Below the pieces are notes generated by a model that ran no database searches, was not told where the DNA came from, and worked only from the letters and a program-made list of their open reading frames with translations. A stretch of DNA of 64,000 nucleotides from Telmatactis stephensoni (lineage: Eukaryota > Cnidaria > Anthozoa > Actiniaria > Isophelliidae), in contig JALIZF010001847.1 of the NCBI GenBank assembly GCA_029948255.1, forward strand, positions 1 through 64,000, written 5' to 3'. Both the position numbers and the translations under genes were made by a program. Position 1 is the stretch's first letter, and every line of letters starts with the position of its first letter. Below, in pieces: positions 11,301-23,413 of this stretch.

Positions 11301-14300
11301 GCCCTTTCACCTTTTTTACCGTTACACCTTTTTACCGTTACACCTTTTGCCTAGATTGTGTTAGGGACACTCAGTAGAGACTTTTTCTTGGCTTCTTTAA
11401 TCGATATATTTCCTGGACTCTAAGTCAATTCTACAACAACTTTCTGCATCTCAATCTTCTAGTTACAATGCACCCCTTTTATAGGGACTTGTTGGAAAAT
11501 CTAATTAACTGACAACCTGTCAAAATTATTCGATATTAACTAGGAAATTTCTAGGGGCGGTGCCTCTTAATAAGAACACGAAAATTACAATATTTATGCT
11601 TGAGACTAAATGTATCAAAAATCAGTTGTTGTACGATTAAAATACAATTTACAAGAAAGCGTTTGGTCATGAAAGGTCAACTGGTACATCGGTTTAAAAG
11701 GTTTTAGGGCGCTGTTAAAGTACCGATTAACTTTAATAAACTACAGGGGGGAAGGCGTCGTAAAAGCAAGGGGACACGAGTCGTAGGAGCCAGGAACACG
11801 TGCAGGCCAAACCAACAAGGTTATGTAAGAGAAAGGTTGGTCAAGGTCAGTACGTGCTGGTATGTGGATCGTACGACAATCATATGACTTGCCTGTCCAG
11901 ATTTCCCTTCGAGACCAACGCGGGCTTGCAATTCGTACTTTGCACATGCGCGCACAAGCGTTAATAATTATCAAAACGATTCCGTAATAAAAATAGATTC
12001 AAAATAACCTCAAAATAATTGTGCTGATTTGTGTCCCGTAACAATTGGTAACAGTCATATTCGCATTCAGCATGAAAAATCAGTTTAGAGTAGTTATGTT
12101 ACCAGCCTCTACCCCAAAATGCCTCCAGGTGTCTGATTTTTCGAAAATGCGCCTAGTCTATTCTCTGCTCTTTAGGTACAAGGCTTCCAAATCCATTGAG
12201 GCGTGATGTAACAAATCCTCCACAATAATTAACTATGCAATTTTAAACCCTTTTTGAATCACCATCTATAAATGTAGTACATCTCCTTGATGCTTACAGA
12301 GAAACAGAAACTCATAATAATGAAAATTTAAGCTATACACAAATGTATACAGTCCCTCTTGTTTCTTGGGTTGCACTGACGTCATCATAAAATTGTTCGG
12401 GCTTAATATAGAATATTTTTGAATAAAATGTTTTGCATCAAAAATGCAGTTGAAGGTCTGTACGAAATTCTTAGTCATAAGAATATTTTTATAACGAGAT
12501 ACGATTAAACCGCATTAGCCTCCTCCGCAGGCATCTCTAATATTCTCTAAATCTCTTTGCGATTCCGGTGGGATTCCTGTGGAATTTCCTGTTCGAGAAG
12601 AGGGGGACTGAGGAGAGGGGGAGGGGAAGAAAGAAAAGAGCGATTGGCGTACCATGTGAGCCATGTCCACAAATTATACATCATCGTAGTAAGTCTTTCC
12701 TTTATTCGTACACACTTTACCTCCTCCTTCCCCTCACGTGGCGCCTCTCGTACTTCAGTCGTCCGATCACGTGTAGGGCAAGACTTGAAGCGGTTTTAAG
12801 TTACGAAACGCGTGGGTTTACATCCGCTGCTTTGTATCTTGCTCCTGATGAATACATATCAAGCTTTTTCTATTGTTCTGGTTGCCTTAAAGAACAAAAG
12901 AAATTGCCATATTAGGGCATTTTTCTATTGTTTTCAGTGCAACCAAAAGCTTGATATGAGTACACAAGCAGTTTCGGCGACCTTCCGTCGGTTCCCCTTT
13001 TGTACGAGACGCGACCACAGTTCTATCTATTTGAGCTCACTTAGATTCTACTTAGATTTACCTGTATGTTATTCATGTTGTTTTTCGCTACCCACATCGA
13101 TTGTTTACCTTATACCATTTATATATATACACTCTATTATTTTATGTCTATGTTTACGTTTTGTTTCGTGTGTCTCGCTACATCATTCCCTCTACGCACA
13201 TTTTACCTACATTCCTTACATTCCTTTCCTCACCACACTACATTCCTTATCCACACACCCCTCCCCTCCCCTCCAACTATTTTTTCTTTACACGGTTTTG
13301 CCTTCTTTTATTTTTAATTTTTATTCATTTTTAATTTTTTTTTCTTTTTTTTTTTCATTATTTTTTATGTTTTATATATTTTCTCCTATTTCACTATTTT
13401 AGCTATCCACTTATCTATTTTTTCTTCTCTCTTCAAAACATTTTTCCTCTTTTTCTTTTTGTTTTTGTTTATACCCCTTTTTTACCTATTTATTTAGTTT
13501 ATTTATATTTTTACTTATTTATTTTTCTTTCTATTTTTCATTCCACCTTTTAATTTACCTATTTTTTTAGTTCCTTAATTGCATACCCTATATACACTAT
13601 ATATACACACTATTTTTTGCACACAACCAAATGCCCTATTGAATTGCATATCCTATATATACACACTATTTTTTTGCACACAACCAAATGCCCTATTGAA
13701 TTGCATATCCTATATATATACACACTCACCGTTCTAAAACCTAACTAGCGCCTAGTACCTCTCTACCAGCAACACAGGAAACCCAAGATACGTAAAAATT
13801 CAAATTCTTAGATTAAGAAGACGCCTGCGGAGGAGGCTAAAACCGCGTTTACTGGCGAGGGGATATCATGTTCGCGTCCTCAGACCGTTGGCTACAGTTG
13901 AACCGTACGGGTTTCTAATGCAACGGTTGGAGTTTTAAAGAAGTTACGGGCCTTGTTAAAGACTATTTGCCTTTCTAAAACGTTGGGAGGAATACAAAAA
14001 GACAAAATAACAGTAATTCAAGGTAATTTATAAATACTCTCAGTTTATTTAAGTAAATTTTCTGATGATTATTATCCTATCGCCCGTGCTCTACCAACGT
14101 AAACAGCTGAGAGAAAATTCAAATCTAAATTCCGACCAATCTGGTAACCGCTCTTAACGCTAATCCAATTAGGCGCCGAAATTCGAGAAACTAAGTAGCG
14201 TAACATAGCACAAGCGACCAAACGCTACCAGTAGCTGTGGGCTTCCTGTGACATTTGCCTATATTTCTGTGTCTTTACGATATACGTGACATGCAGTGTT

Positions 14301-15014
14301 GCGTGACATAAATTGACTCGCAATAAATCGAAAACCGTTCATCGAAAGAACTCAGTTTTTTGTGTGTGCACTTTTCTTAATAATATAAGTAAAATATCTA
14401 GGAAACAGTTTCGTGTGATGAATAGTTTAGATTTTAGCTTTTTGATGACGTCACGTGCAACACAAGAAACAAGAGGGACTGTATACATTTGCGTATAGCT
14501 TAAATTTTCATAAATCTGTTGGCCTTTCGATTCCTTTTACCACCGTGTGCATAATTACGCGTCCAGCCAGACCAAAATCTCGATTGGGATTACCGGGAAG
14601 CAGGAAAGTGTACAGACATTGTATAGATAACTCCGCCTCTGTCTGGATTTTTGGTAGCCTATTGACCAACTTTAGTCTGGCGGGACGCGTAGTTTTGCAC
14701 ACGGTGGTAATCATCGAAATATCTAAACAACCTGAATAGAAAGCTTACCTCTAAACATTTGAAATAGCATTTGAAGTATTAAGGAACACTCCTGAAATCT
14801 ACTGCACAGTTTAAGGAGACACACTATTTACAACTGTGTCACGGATCTGCATTATTTACATACATACCTCATGGCCTCTACGTCCAAGTTCATCGGCGAG
14901 TTTTGCTAAAACCAAGTAATGGCTTGTACCAAACATTGGCACCAAAATTATCTTTGCTGTCAAACAACCACCGACACACAAAAGAAAGGAAACAGCGACT
15001 AGTAGGTTCTTCAT
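5334..15014 (-). CDS. UDP-glucuronosyltransferase A (five exons)
   Basis: Predicted ER-membrane enzyme moving a sugar from a UDP-sugar to small lipophilic acceptors; substrate unknown. Exons in order: 14868-15014, 9862-10462, 7137-7343, 6650-6938, 5334-5613, all with GT-AG borders, giving 507 aa. Seen: signal peptide 1-20; His32 in GTSHYL (catalytic base position) and Asp128 in VGDSLYPC; UGT signature about 334-377 (WLPQNDILGH through FISHGGAGG to DQ), which binds the UDP-sugar; membrane helix about 469-490; tail KTKTS, a KxKxx ER-retrieval form. The length is normal for animal UGTs. Introns 1 (4.4 kb) and 2 (2.5 kb) are swollen by mobile elements. The gene is the inverted duplicate of UGT-C: intron 3 is 198 bp in both, and exon 2 differs by roughly a dozen residues. 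The start ATG opens the signal peptide. The family is certain; the sugar donor (glucuronic acid, glucose or other) is not. Confidence 0.93.
5816..6128. mobile_element. Inverted-repeat element in UGT-A intron 4
   Basis: Ends are inverted: GACACTAGTGAAAAGCGTCT on the left, AGACGTTTTTCACTGGTGTC on the right, with CGCATGCG motifs inside. It is about 310 bp. It has no counterpart in intron 4 of UGT-C, so it inserted after the A/C duplication. Confidence 0.65.
6203..6373. mobile_element. GGCCATTTGCA MITE family, copy in UGT-A intron 4
   Basis: Degenerate inverted ends (CATTTGCGCTTGACGTCA left, TGACGCAATAATGCAAATGG right) around about 130 bp. The same element sits in intron 4 of UGT-B (18206-18393) and UGT-C (36075-36243), so it predates the duplication of these genes. 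Confidence 0.7.
7459..9543. mobile_element. AAGAGACCATA MITE, interrupted by a foldback
   Basis: The outer ends are AAGAGACCATAATACTAAGA on the left and its complement, ending TTAGTATTATGGTCTCTT, on the right. The body right of the foldback (9268-9543) is self-complementary around the CGCCATCGCGCGCGCAAGGC segment and matches the uninterrupted copy at 62635-62919. About 290 bp of MITE is split by a 1.79 kb foldback (7479-9267). The host is intron 2 of UGT-A; intron 2 of UGT-C shows the empty site around 34970-34990. Confidence 0.8.
7479..9267. mobile_element. Long foldback element with ~660 bp arms
   Basis: The left arm (7479 to about 8140) and the right arm (about 8607 to 9267) are near-perfect reverse complements with a spacer of about 465 bp. 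Termini are CACAGGTAGCCC and GGGCTACCTGTG. It is flanked by 7-bp direct repeats ACTAAGA (7472-7478, 9268-9274), a target duplication inside the host MITE. No transposase is visible; the frames read through the arms are mirror copies. Each arm carries a 54-bp exon-like segment (8644-8697 on the plus strand and its mirror). Confidence 0.88.
9610..9687. repeat. Perfect short hairpin in UGT-A intron 2
   Basis: TAGTCTCCTTCGCAGTCG and its complement flank a CACGCCGCCTGGCGTG centre, so the whole 78 bp folds on itself. The orthologous hairpin in UGT-C intron 2 is at 34836-34913, so it predates the duplication. Confidence 0.8.
10572..10740. mobile_element. Palindromic MITE (ATTTCGTATGAGTGTGAAA ends), copy 1
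   Basis: Inverted ends GCAGATTTCGTATGAGTGTG and CACACTCATAAGAAATCTG enclose repeats of CCGTGCCGT-like words. Two relatives lie in Drosha introns (59731-59872, 61893-62039). It is absent at the matching place in UGT-C intron 1 (about 33600), so it inserted after the duplication. Confidence 0.75.
11165..11355. repeat. TACCGTTTTACC minisatellite with a TIR remnant
   Basis: Tandem imperfect repeats of TTTTACCGTTTTACC follow the sequence ATGGCAGATTACCTCACTTC. This corresponds to one terminus of the element at 31329-32179 in UGT-C; the rest of that element is missing here. Confidence 0.6.
12516..13839. mobile_element. TIR element with T-rich interior
   Basis: It starts TAGCCTCCTCCGCAGGC and ends with the exact complement GCCTGCGGAGGAGGCTA. 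The flanks AAACCGCA and AAACCGCG suggest an 8-bp target duplication with one mismatch, as in hAT elements. The interior is pyrimidine-rich low-complexity DNA with a tandem repeat of about 60 bp (TATATACACACTATTTTTTGC at 13590-13720). No transposase is seen. Confidence 0.7.
13841..14088 (+). repeat. Dispersed repeat, copy 2
   Basis: Near-identical, same-strand copy of 2929-3187, lacking one short internal stretch. Confidence 0.75.
14536..14711. mobile_element. CCACCGTGTGCA palindromic MITE, copy 1
   Basis: The inverted ends read ACCACCGTGTGCA...TACGCGTCC and the complement. About 170 bp, in UGT-A intron 1 close to exon 1. A second, interrupted copy is just upstream of exon 1 (15035-15565). 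Confidence 0.7.
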
Positions 15015-15034
15015 CCTTGAATTGAAAAGCCTTC

Positions 15035-15565
15035 GCGCACCGTGTGCAACACTACGCGTCTCGCTAGACTAATGTCTGGATTGGGAATTTGGTCAAAAGC
15101 CTATACAATGTCCCGGGGGGGGGGGACTCCGATCGTAAATGGATGGGGATGCTCGTCGTACGTTTTAGGGGTCAAAATCTGCAATCTGGTACCTTTTAGG
15201 GTGTCTCAGACTTAAGTGGACTACCAGAGATATAGCTGGTACCTTTTAGGGACTGTTTTGGGGTAAATAAACTACCTAAAATAAGCATGAAAGGGACGAT
15301 TTCGATGATCTGAATTGGATCTTCAAAGCACATCGATAACAAAGTGTTTCATTACGTTAATTCGTTATTATTGTTTTTGAATTGGTACCTTTTAGGGGTA
15401 GAAATTAATTGTTGCCACTCCAACTCAGGTACCTTTTAGGGGTCAGTTTCAAAATTTCCGACGAGCATCCCCGTCCTCTTATATATAGGAGTTCTCCCCC
15501 CCCCCCCCCCCCCCCCCTGGGACAATGTCTGACACTTTGCTGGCTTCCCGGTGGTAATGTAATAG
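15035..15565. mobile_element. CCACCGTGTGCA MITE, copy 2, interrupted
   Basis: The left portion (CACCGTGTGCAACACTACGC to GGTCAAAAGCCTATACAATG) and the right portion (ACAATGTCTGACACTTTGCT to GGTGGTAAT) match the 14536-14711 copy but are separated by the C-rich element 15113-15521. It lies directly upstream of the UGT-A start codon, in the likely promoter. Confidence 0.65.
15113..15521. mobile_element. CCGGGGG-ended MITE with 8-bp target duplication
   Basis: It begins with a G tract plus ACTCCGATCG and ends with a long C tract. Both flanks are ACAATGTC (15105-15112, 15522-15529). The interior repeats GGTACCTTTTAGGGGT in both orientations, with GACGAGCATCCCC near each end. An 8-bp duplication fits hAT-type transposition. 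A relative is at 17217-17601. Confidence 0.75.
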
Positions 15566-17216
15566 TGGATTTGTTAAATTTGCGTATGATGAGTGACATA
15601 CTTTAGCTTGCGTTACCTTCGTGAAAAGATATGTCATGTTCGATTGATAAACCATTGTAACGTCGACATACAGTCTACATATACTCATATAGGACTCAAT
15701 TAAGAATAATGCAGATCCGTGACAGAGTTATTACTCGTGCCATAGGCCGGGAACGAGTTATAAACTGCAAATGTTTTTTTCCCCCTGATTTCGTCTCGAG
15801 AAAAGGCCATTCTTGTGCAATCGGTGGAGTGATGCACCCCTGATTGGTTAAGAGCGTAAGAAACAATGCCCTTCATTCATCACCTTTGAGCGACTGCGAA
15901 CGCAAGCCAGGAACTTTAGGAATGCAAGATGGCCGACTACAAATAAAAACAGCTTTCAGAGACAGGCTCTTCCAGCACTAAAACAATGTAAAATGGAGCT
16001 TTTAACTCGAGATATACCTAGACACTTATAAGAGCTTGAAAATGGGCTGTTATTTTGAGCTTGACCTCCAATAGAGCTGTAAAAAAACGGCGACTTAAGG
16101 ACCCGGGATAGGACTACTCGTCAGCAGCTCGTGAAATTTTGTACACAAATTTTGAAAGATCACCCGCGATATTTATCACAAATACCACAACAAAACATTC
16201 TATAAACTATACTAATTGTACTCTGTAGAGTACCTATTAAGTCGCTATGGCAACGACAACAGCGCGCGATAAACATCGTTCTCCATTTGGATTTTTCTTG
16301 ACAAGCCATGGCTACTCGTTTTCGATGAAAACCTACAGTTTTGCTAGTTCAGTTTTTGATGATTATCATAGAAGATAAAAATGTAATTTATTTGTCAAAA
16401 CAATGACAATTTTAAACGGAAAACAAGAGCACCGGAGAGAAAAACGCCGTGCTGCAAAACTAAGCGAAGGACATCGCTTCACGGCTATGCCGGAGAGAAA
16501 TGGTCATTTGGTCAAACATTTTTACTCTTTTCCAAAATCAAGCTCAAGATAATGAAGTTTTGAGACATTTGAAAGGCCAGGTATGTTTACGTTTAAACAA
16601 TTAACGTAAATTTGACTATATTTCTCTGTGAATGAACTCAAATTCTTTGCCGTGTCTCGGGCTCTTCACTCGTCTTCATTCAATAAACAAACCTGTCAGT
16701 GAAAATACTACATGCTTTATAGAAATGTAAAAGAATTGTAACTCGCTCAGAATACAAATTAACACTATTTCATTTTGTTTTCGAAGTTTCTTCCCTCTTT
16801 GAAATATTGTCTACTCGTTTAAGTCTGCACTTTTTTATGAAAACATGCTATATGTCAGACATTTGTCTTTCCTCGAAGAAATTTTGTATAGTGTATTATA
16901 AATTAAAAAATCGCACGATCTTCTCGTACAATTCAGAATCAATAGTTACTCGTAAATAAATGTTTTGAAAACTCTCAAATAGGACTCGCCTAAAGGCTCG
17001 TCCTATTTTGAGAACTTTCAAAACATTACTCGTACCTATTAATTCCGAATTGTACTCAAGATCGTGCGATTTCCTATACTAAGTCCTACATATTTCCAAA
17101 TTGCTGCAGATTCCTAGATATTTCGTACATATTTCCTATCAAAGGAAATAGCAATTTCCTTTAATATTTCCTAATAACATATTGAAAGTGAGATTTTCAG
17201 TTAAAACGGTTTAGTT
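15522..17216. other. Intergenic, UGT-A to UGT-B
   Basis: Apart from a palindrome at 16909-17072 I find nothing interpretable. It contains the sequence upstream of UGT-A and the far 3' flank of UGT-B. Confidence 0.5.
16909..17072. repeat. Perfect 160-bp hairpin
   Basis: AATCGCACGATCTTCTCGTA and its complement bound a palindrome whose centre is GGACTCGCCTAAAGGCTCGTCC. It could be a MITE or fold as a long RNA stem. Confidence 0.75.
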
Positions 17217-17601
17217 CCCGGGGGGACTCCATTGTAAAAGGATCGGGTCTGCTCGTTGGATATTTTAAAAGATACCCCTAGCTAAAAGATACCGGAAGTC
17301 TTTTAAGAAGGGCGTGGCTGGACGATTTAACCCTTAACGGATACCAACGATAACAATCTAATGAACATTATGATGATGAACATAAAATTGAACGGGTCGA
17401 CACGCTTTTGTTGGGCAAATTTCTTCCATTTGAGAAGAAGACAATAAGCGATGGGCTCTTTTTGATACCCTACAAGATACCAGGAAATGCTAAAACTGTA
17501 AACTTCAATTTTAACACCCTAAAAGATACCGAATCGCTGATTTTTACCCCCAAGAGATACGACGAGCATACCCGATCCTTTTACAATGGAGTCCCCCCGG
17601 G
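17217..17601. mobile_element. CCCGGGGGGACTCC MITE, second copy
   Basis: Ends CCCGGGGGGACTCCATTGTA and TACAATGGAGTCCCCCCGGG are exact inverses. The flanks GTTTAGTT and GTATAGTT suggest an 8-bp duplication with one mismatch. The interior holds AAAAGATACC words in both orientations. Confidence 0.75.
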
Positions 17602-17730
17602 GTATAGTTGCGGTATTCCACTATGTACAGAACTACACAACTTCGCCTTCTTGTTAATATGGAGTAATGTTCACAGTTTAGATTAGAATCTTAAACCTGC
17701 TCCACGCTGATGAACTGTAGATTTTCAGTG

Positions 17731-20250
17731 CTAAGACGTTTTAGTCTTTTCCGAAGTCCCAAAACAATGGTTAATCACTCGTTTTACCACGACTACAATG
17801 ACAACCAACACCAGTACAACAACCAGTCCTAACACAAGTAGAACATCCAACATGTACAACTGATAAAAAGGTAGTTCCAGGCCTTTTGGTTTAAGATGGG
17901 CCAGGTTACCAACGGCATGAAGGTATTCTATCAACTCCGCTGCCTCTTGTACTGGGGATCGAGGGCGCATCTTGATCACACGAGAGACGTAAAGGGCTTT
18001 TTCTCGATACCTGAATAATTACGTGTCAAAGTATGAATGATGACTAAAATGTCATGTTATGCTATACAAATACCCTGACAGTAATTGACAACTCGAGAAC
18101 ACGAAGAAATGAGCTTCGGCTATAATGTATTATGTATTTTTGGGGGTTTTCATGATCAGAGTTTTTTTATCTTTGGGATTCGATGATCAATAGATCTTGA
18201 ATGGGACATTAACTACACGACGGCGTCACTTTACTGAAACTACAGTACCAGAAAACTTTGCAAATTTTCTTTCATATTCGGATTTATTCCCCTCTTAACA
18301 GTAGTCAAATAATTGACACTATAACCATTTCATAAAAGAAGTTGGCAGTGCTTTATGGTTACTATAGTATGTGACGCCATAATCCAAGTGGCCTTTTATC
18401 CCATACGCTTTCTCGTATTTGCAGTGAAGGGGCCCATTTTCAAATGTGTTCAATGTCTTCCTTTTGTTCTTACTTACTACCTAACCTCCCTTCTTCCCTC
18501 CCTCCCTCCCTCCCTCCCTCCCTCCCTCCCTCCCTCCCTCCCTCCCTCCTTCCCTCTTTCCCTCCGTCCGTCCGTCCCTCCCTCCCTCCTTCCTTCCTTC
18601 CCTCCTTTCTCCCTCCTTCCCTCATCCCTCCCTCCCTCTCCTTCTCACCTTCTCTCTTCCTTTCCTCTTTCCTTTTTTTTTACGTCCTTGCTTCCTCTTA
18701 TTCCTCCTCCCTTCTATCCTTACTCCTTTCTTTCTTCCTTTCTTACAAATCCTAACTACTGCTTCGCAAGACTTCTGTTGTCCTACTCTACTTACATTAT
18801 CTATACTTTCAAAATGTAAAAGCAAACAACTCACCTGTCATCTTCAAGTATTTGTTTCATCATCCCAACAAGTTGCTCTACAGTTGTCGTTTTCACACTC
18901 AAAATCTCACCAAGACCAATATACTCTACGTTACGTGCATTATCAAACTGATCGGCAGAAAAAGGCGAGCAAATCATTGCTACTCCATGAAAAGCAGATT
19001 CTGCAATACCACCTGCCCCAGCATGAGTGATAAACAATTTAGTTTTCTTGTGACCCAGGATGTCATTCTGTGGAAGCCATCTCATTGTTTTGATATTCGA
19101 AGCAATCTTGCCATCGAATGTTTCTGTTGAATTTGGTTAAAACATCTATTACTGACTGGTCGACCAGTAGTCTACTAGTTAGAAAGTGGTTATTAAATGA
19201 ATAGTCCCCTTCACAGTTCTCTGCGCCATCTTGAAAGGTAGCCATGCCTTTGCATCGAAGCGAGACGAACGGTGAGCTTGCAATGATAAAGACCTGTGAA
19301 TAATTGTCCTAGGTGTTAAAATAGGTATCTATCATTGCACGCTCACCGTTCGTCTCGCTTCGATGCAAAGCCACGGCTACCTTTCAAGATGGCGCAGGGA
19401 GCCGCGAAGGGGATTATTGAAGGTGGAGGACGAAATCTGGTAGGAAATCGCCCACGTAAACTGTAGTTGCTTTTTTCCACTTAATTATTTACATGTACAT
19501 ATTTATCAGCTGTATTTCATCATTTAGTATATGTTATGTGGTATTTAGCATATATATGACGCTAAGATCTAATTTATGATGCTAATTACTCGGCCATGGG
19601 CTATCAACCCCGGTTAGCCCGCAAAGGTTATAGTAGATAGCTTGCATCTTTATTTAAGTATTGATGAAAAAACGATGCTAAATAAAACATTGTCATTGTC
19701 ATTGTCATCTTAAGGTAAATGAATTGGCCGGTAATAAAAAAGAGCAAGGGACTGAACCAACTTAATTAAGATTCCAGAAAAAAAGTACCCATCACATGAA
19801 AGAGTAGCATACAACATGCCTGCTGACCAAGTTTGAGCATGTTTGACTTAATATATAGAAACAATGCATGTTATGAGCATTCAAACCCTTTCACAAAATT
19901 GCAAAGTAATGTGCTGTGTAAAGCCAAAACGTCCAGCCAAATCATACATTCTCTGTATTTTAAGAACATCTTGAAACATCATAATTCTATTTTTATTAGC
20001 TCAAACCTGATCAAATTTTTAATTCTTACTCATTTTTATGTGTTCTTTCTTATCATGGAGTCTGATTTGCAAATTGACTCATATCTCAGAAACATGGTCC
20101 CATTCCCCTGCTTAATTTGTTAGTGGCTAATCGTCTGTTTCGGTCTTCACGATTTTATGGTTACTGATTCCTCAATCATCGAATTATACGTTTTGTTGTT
20201 GTTGTTGTGTTTTGTTGTTCTTGTTGGGTTTTGTTGTTGTTGTTGTTGTT

Positions 20251-20284
<34 letters not shown>

Positions 20285-23200
20285 AGTGGTATTTATAGAG
20301 ATATCGCCGATCTTGAAGAGACTTCATAATTCAGACAAATCAAGGTGATTTTCTTCATAGTACAATGAACAAGTGTACGAGTGTCGAGAATCTCAGTTCA
20401 GTCTTTAAATGCCGCTTCACACATGTGTGTTAAATTAAGGTTGAAAAAAATAGGAAATTAAAAATAAATATGGTGCTGGACGTCACCCAGCCATGTGGGA
20501 TGTTGGTTTACTATTTACTTTTCTAGTGGGAACTTTGACCAGTATCCAGTTCACCGTGCTGACGAGGCCCAACAAGGCCGAAACAGCTGTCCACGGTTTC
20601 TGGTTACTGGTCACACATTTAAATTAAAAATAGTCATCGCAAAAGCCATTTATAACATAACACACTTCCTAAGTAAATTGTCTTAAACTCTAGGCTTAGA
20701 ATGGTTGTCCATCACTCACCGTTAAAGAGATATTTTGTGAAAGAGGTCACGTGACCAAACGAAACTGCTGCAAATTTGTCTTTTTGTCCTTAGTATGCTC
20801 AGGAACTCATCCATTCCAGTTCAGTAGGCCATTTGCACGATGGCGTCATTTTACTATAACTACCAGAATGCTCTACGAATTTTCTTTCATATTCAGATTT
20901 TTATTCCCTTTTGAGAATAGTCCGCGAACAATTGGCACTAATTATTTTACAAAAGAAAGTGGGCCAAGCATTCTAGTAGTGGTAGTATATGACGCCATCA
21001 TGCAAATGGCCTATTGATTTAGATTTCCTTAATAGTTCGACATCAAAAAATGTTTTGATAAAATGCGTTTTCATCACCCCACTTTCTAAATCCCATGGGT
21101 CACGTGACCACCAAAATCGAACCATACATGGACAGAAATGTTAAGGATCCTAATTCTTACTATAATTCGACAAGCTCACTGCCGTACAACAAATATCAGC
21201 AAAGATATCATGTTTTTAATTTTTTTCGAGACAGTCTAATGTACTGACCTGTATTAATTCTCCAAATAACTTTTTGTGGAACTTTGGAAAATGCTTCGTT
21301 CATAACCTCGATGACCGTATTGTCTAAGGTATCTACCACGGAACCAAAGGACACGAGAATAACGCCTTCTTCACCAGAACTCTCCATGAAAGATTCCAGA
21401 TCAGCTGGAAGTGGTTTGGCTGGAGCAGGAAGGAAGCTACCAACTTCTTTCACATCTGATACAAAAAAATTCGATTGCATTCCATGAAATGTGTATGAGT
21501 CAGACATTGTAAAAATGCCTTTACTCGCTCTAATTTTACACTGGTTAATAAAATCATAAAAAGAGAATAGAGATACACGGAACTATTTGTTTTGTATGCA
21601 AACATACCCTTCTCTTAACTTCGTCGCCGTCGTAGTATATATGTGTATAACCTAATTTTACACTTATTTTAGCATTGCAATGAAAGAAAGATTACTGCTA
21701 TTTAATTCAAATTTTGATATCAAGGGTTTATATATTGTATGCTCAATTGGAAGGCCAAGAAGGTCAAAAACTAGGTTATTGATAAACTACCGTTGTCGCG
21801 TAAAATGCATGCCATGCATGCAGCAAAATTGAGCCTGCATGCGCGCGTTACGAGCTGAAAACCGGTTAAAACTACTTTGATTCATCCAAAAATTTGGATC
21901 ATCGACACATCAAAGACAATCGGGGTAGTTGGCCGAGGTTCCCCTCCTTTTGTCTCCAGGGTAAAAATAAACCGAGGCCTCTGCTCGCAAGGTATTAAAA
22001 TACGCATGGGATATTCTTAAAAACGACTTCAGACCGCTTTATTTTTTACTTGAAATTATTATTAAATTACTTTGTTTTGTTTTGCATTGCTTTGCTTGGT
22101 TTCGTTTCGTTTCGTTTCGTTTCGTTTTGTTTTGTTTTGTTTTGTTTTGTTTTGTTTTGTTTTGTTTTGTTTTGTTTTGTTTTGTTTTGTTTTGTTTTGT
22201 TTTGTTTTGTTTTGTTTTGTTTTGTTTTGTTTTGTTTTGTTTTGTTTTGTTTTGTTTTGTTTTGTTTTGTTTTGTTTTGTTTTGTTTTGTTTTGTTTTGT
22301 TTTGTTTTGTTTTGTTTTGTTTTGTTTTGTTTTGTTTTGTTTTGTTTTGTTTTGTTTTGTTTTGTTTTGTTTTGTTTTGTTTTGAGTCGCGTTTACGCTA
22401 CTTGGTACTTACATGGTGGTAAAGGCATGGCATAATCCAGCACAAAATCTCTTTCCAACAATACTAAGTCTACGGTCGTCATAGTCTCTTTTATGCTTTC
22501 CTGGGGTCTGATTCTGTGTTTTTCCTTTAGCTCAGCATAAATTGGATAGATTGTACCTTCTATGATATGAAGCCTTAACAAATAGAACCCAAAGTTTTTG
22601 ATCCGGTCTAGAAAACCCATATTTGGAGAAAGCCTTGAAAAAATTAATGGAACATACGAGGGATAAATCGAGACTCCATAGAGCTCTAGCGTTGGAGTAG
22701 AAAGTGGACTTTCCAAAACTACGACATGTGGGAGATCAAACTTGGCTGCTACAAGTAGCGAACATGCGTAGGCAGAATCTCCGACTACAAGTTCCGCAGT
22801 TTTAAGTTCATTTAAAACGTCTTGGTTACTTAAGAAGGCATCACAGTAGTTCTTCTGAAGGTTGCCAAGTTGTGCAACCTGCGTTGCGGGGCTAATTTCT
22901 TTTCTGAATGATGAGCCCTGAAGGTGTTTTCGTACTTCGTCACTGTTTGGCGTGTTGAAGACTTTGACGTACGGTTTTCCTTTGGCTTTTTCAGCTTCGT
23001 TACCGACAAAGATTACCAGCTGTAATCAGAAAAGTATAAAAAAGTAAAAAAAAAAATGGATAAAAAGAATAAAAAAGATAAAAAGCATAGTATAAGCATG
23101 TGTAGCTTACATGGTGATATGGACTCCGAAACAACTATTGGACAGAGTTTTCTTCCACTGGTTAGGTTACTAGTACTTTTCCATAAGAAACTACAGTCAC

Positions 23201-23360
23201 ATTGTTAAATTTCTCTCTAAATGAATCTTTGGTAAATGCTGGTGAATTATGGTTTTATCAAAACCCCGACCTTTAGCGCTTTATTTTAACGATTTCTTAG
23301 CTTTAACAACTGAAGTATTTTTCACTATTTTTCTATTCGTTCATGATATTCTTCTTTTCC

Positions 23361-23413
<53 letters not shown>

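Larger units (their letters stand above)
12306..14515. mobile_element. Composite inverted-repeat element in UGT-A intron 1
   Basis: The left part (12306-12480) and the right part (about 14400-14515) are inverted copies containing ACAGTCCCTCTTGTTTCTTG and a TGACGTCA core. The interior is filled by a second TIR element (12516-13839) and the dispersed repeat at 13841-14088. Related ends occur at 29500-30075 in UGT-C intron 1. Confidence 0.5.

Noticed and set aside
12812..13402. 196-codon frame with many Phe/Ser/Leu/Tyr
   Set aside because: Low-complexity T/C-rich interior of a TIR element; no conserved motif.
18355..18819. Pro/Ser-rich frames
   Set aside because: They read the TCCC microsatellite in UGT-B intron 4.
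22050..22435. Three overlapping frames of about 110 codons rich in FCFVL
   Set aside because: They are translations of the TTTTG array in all three frames.
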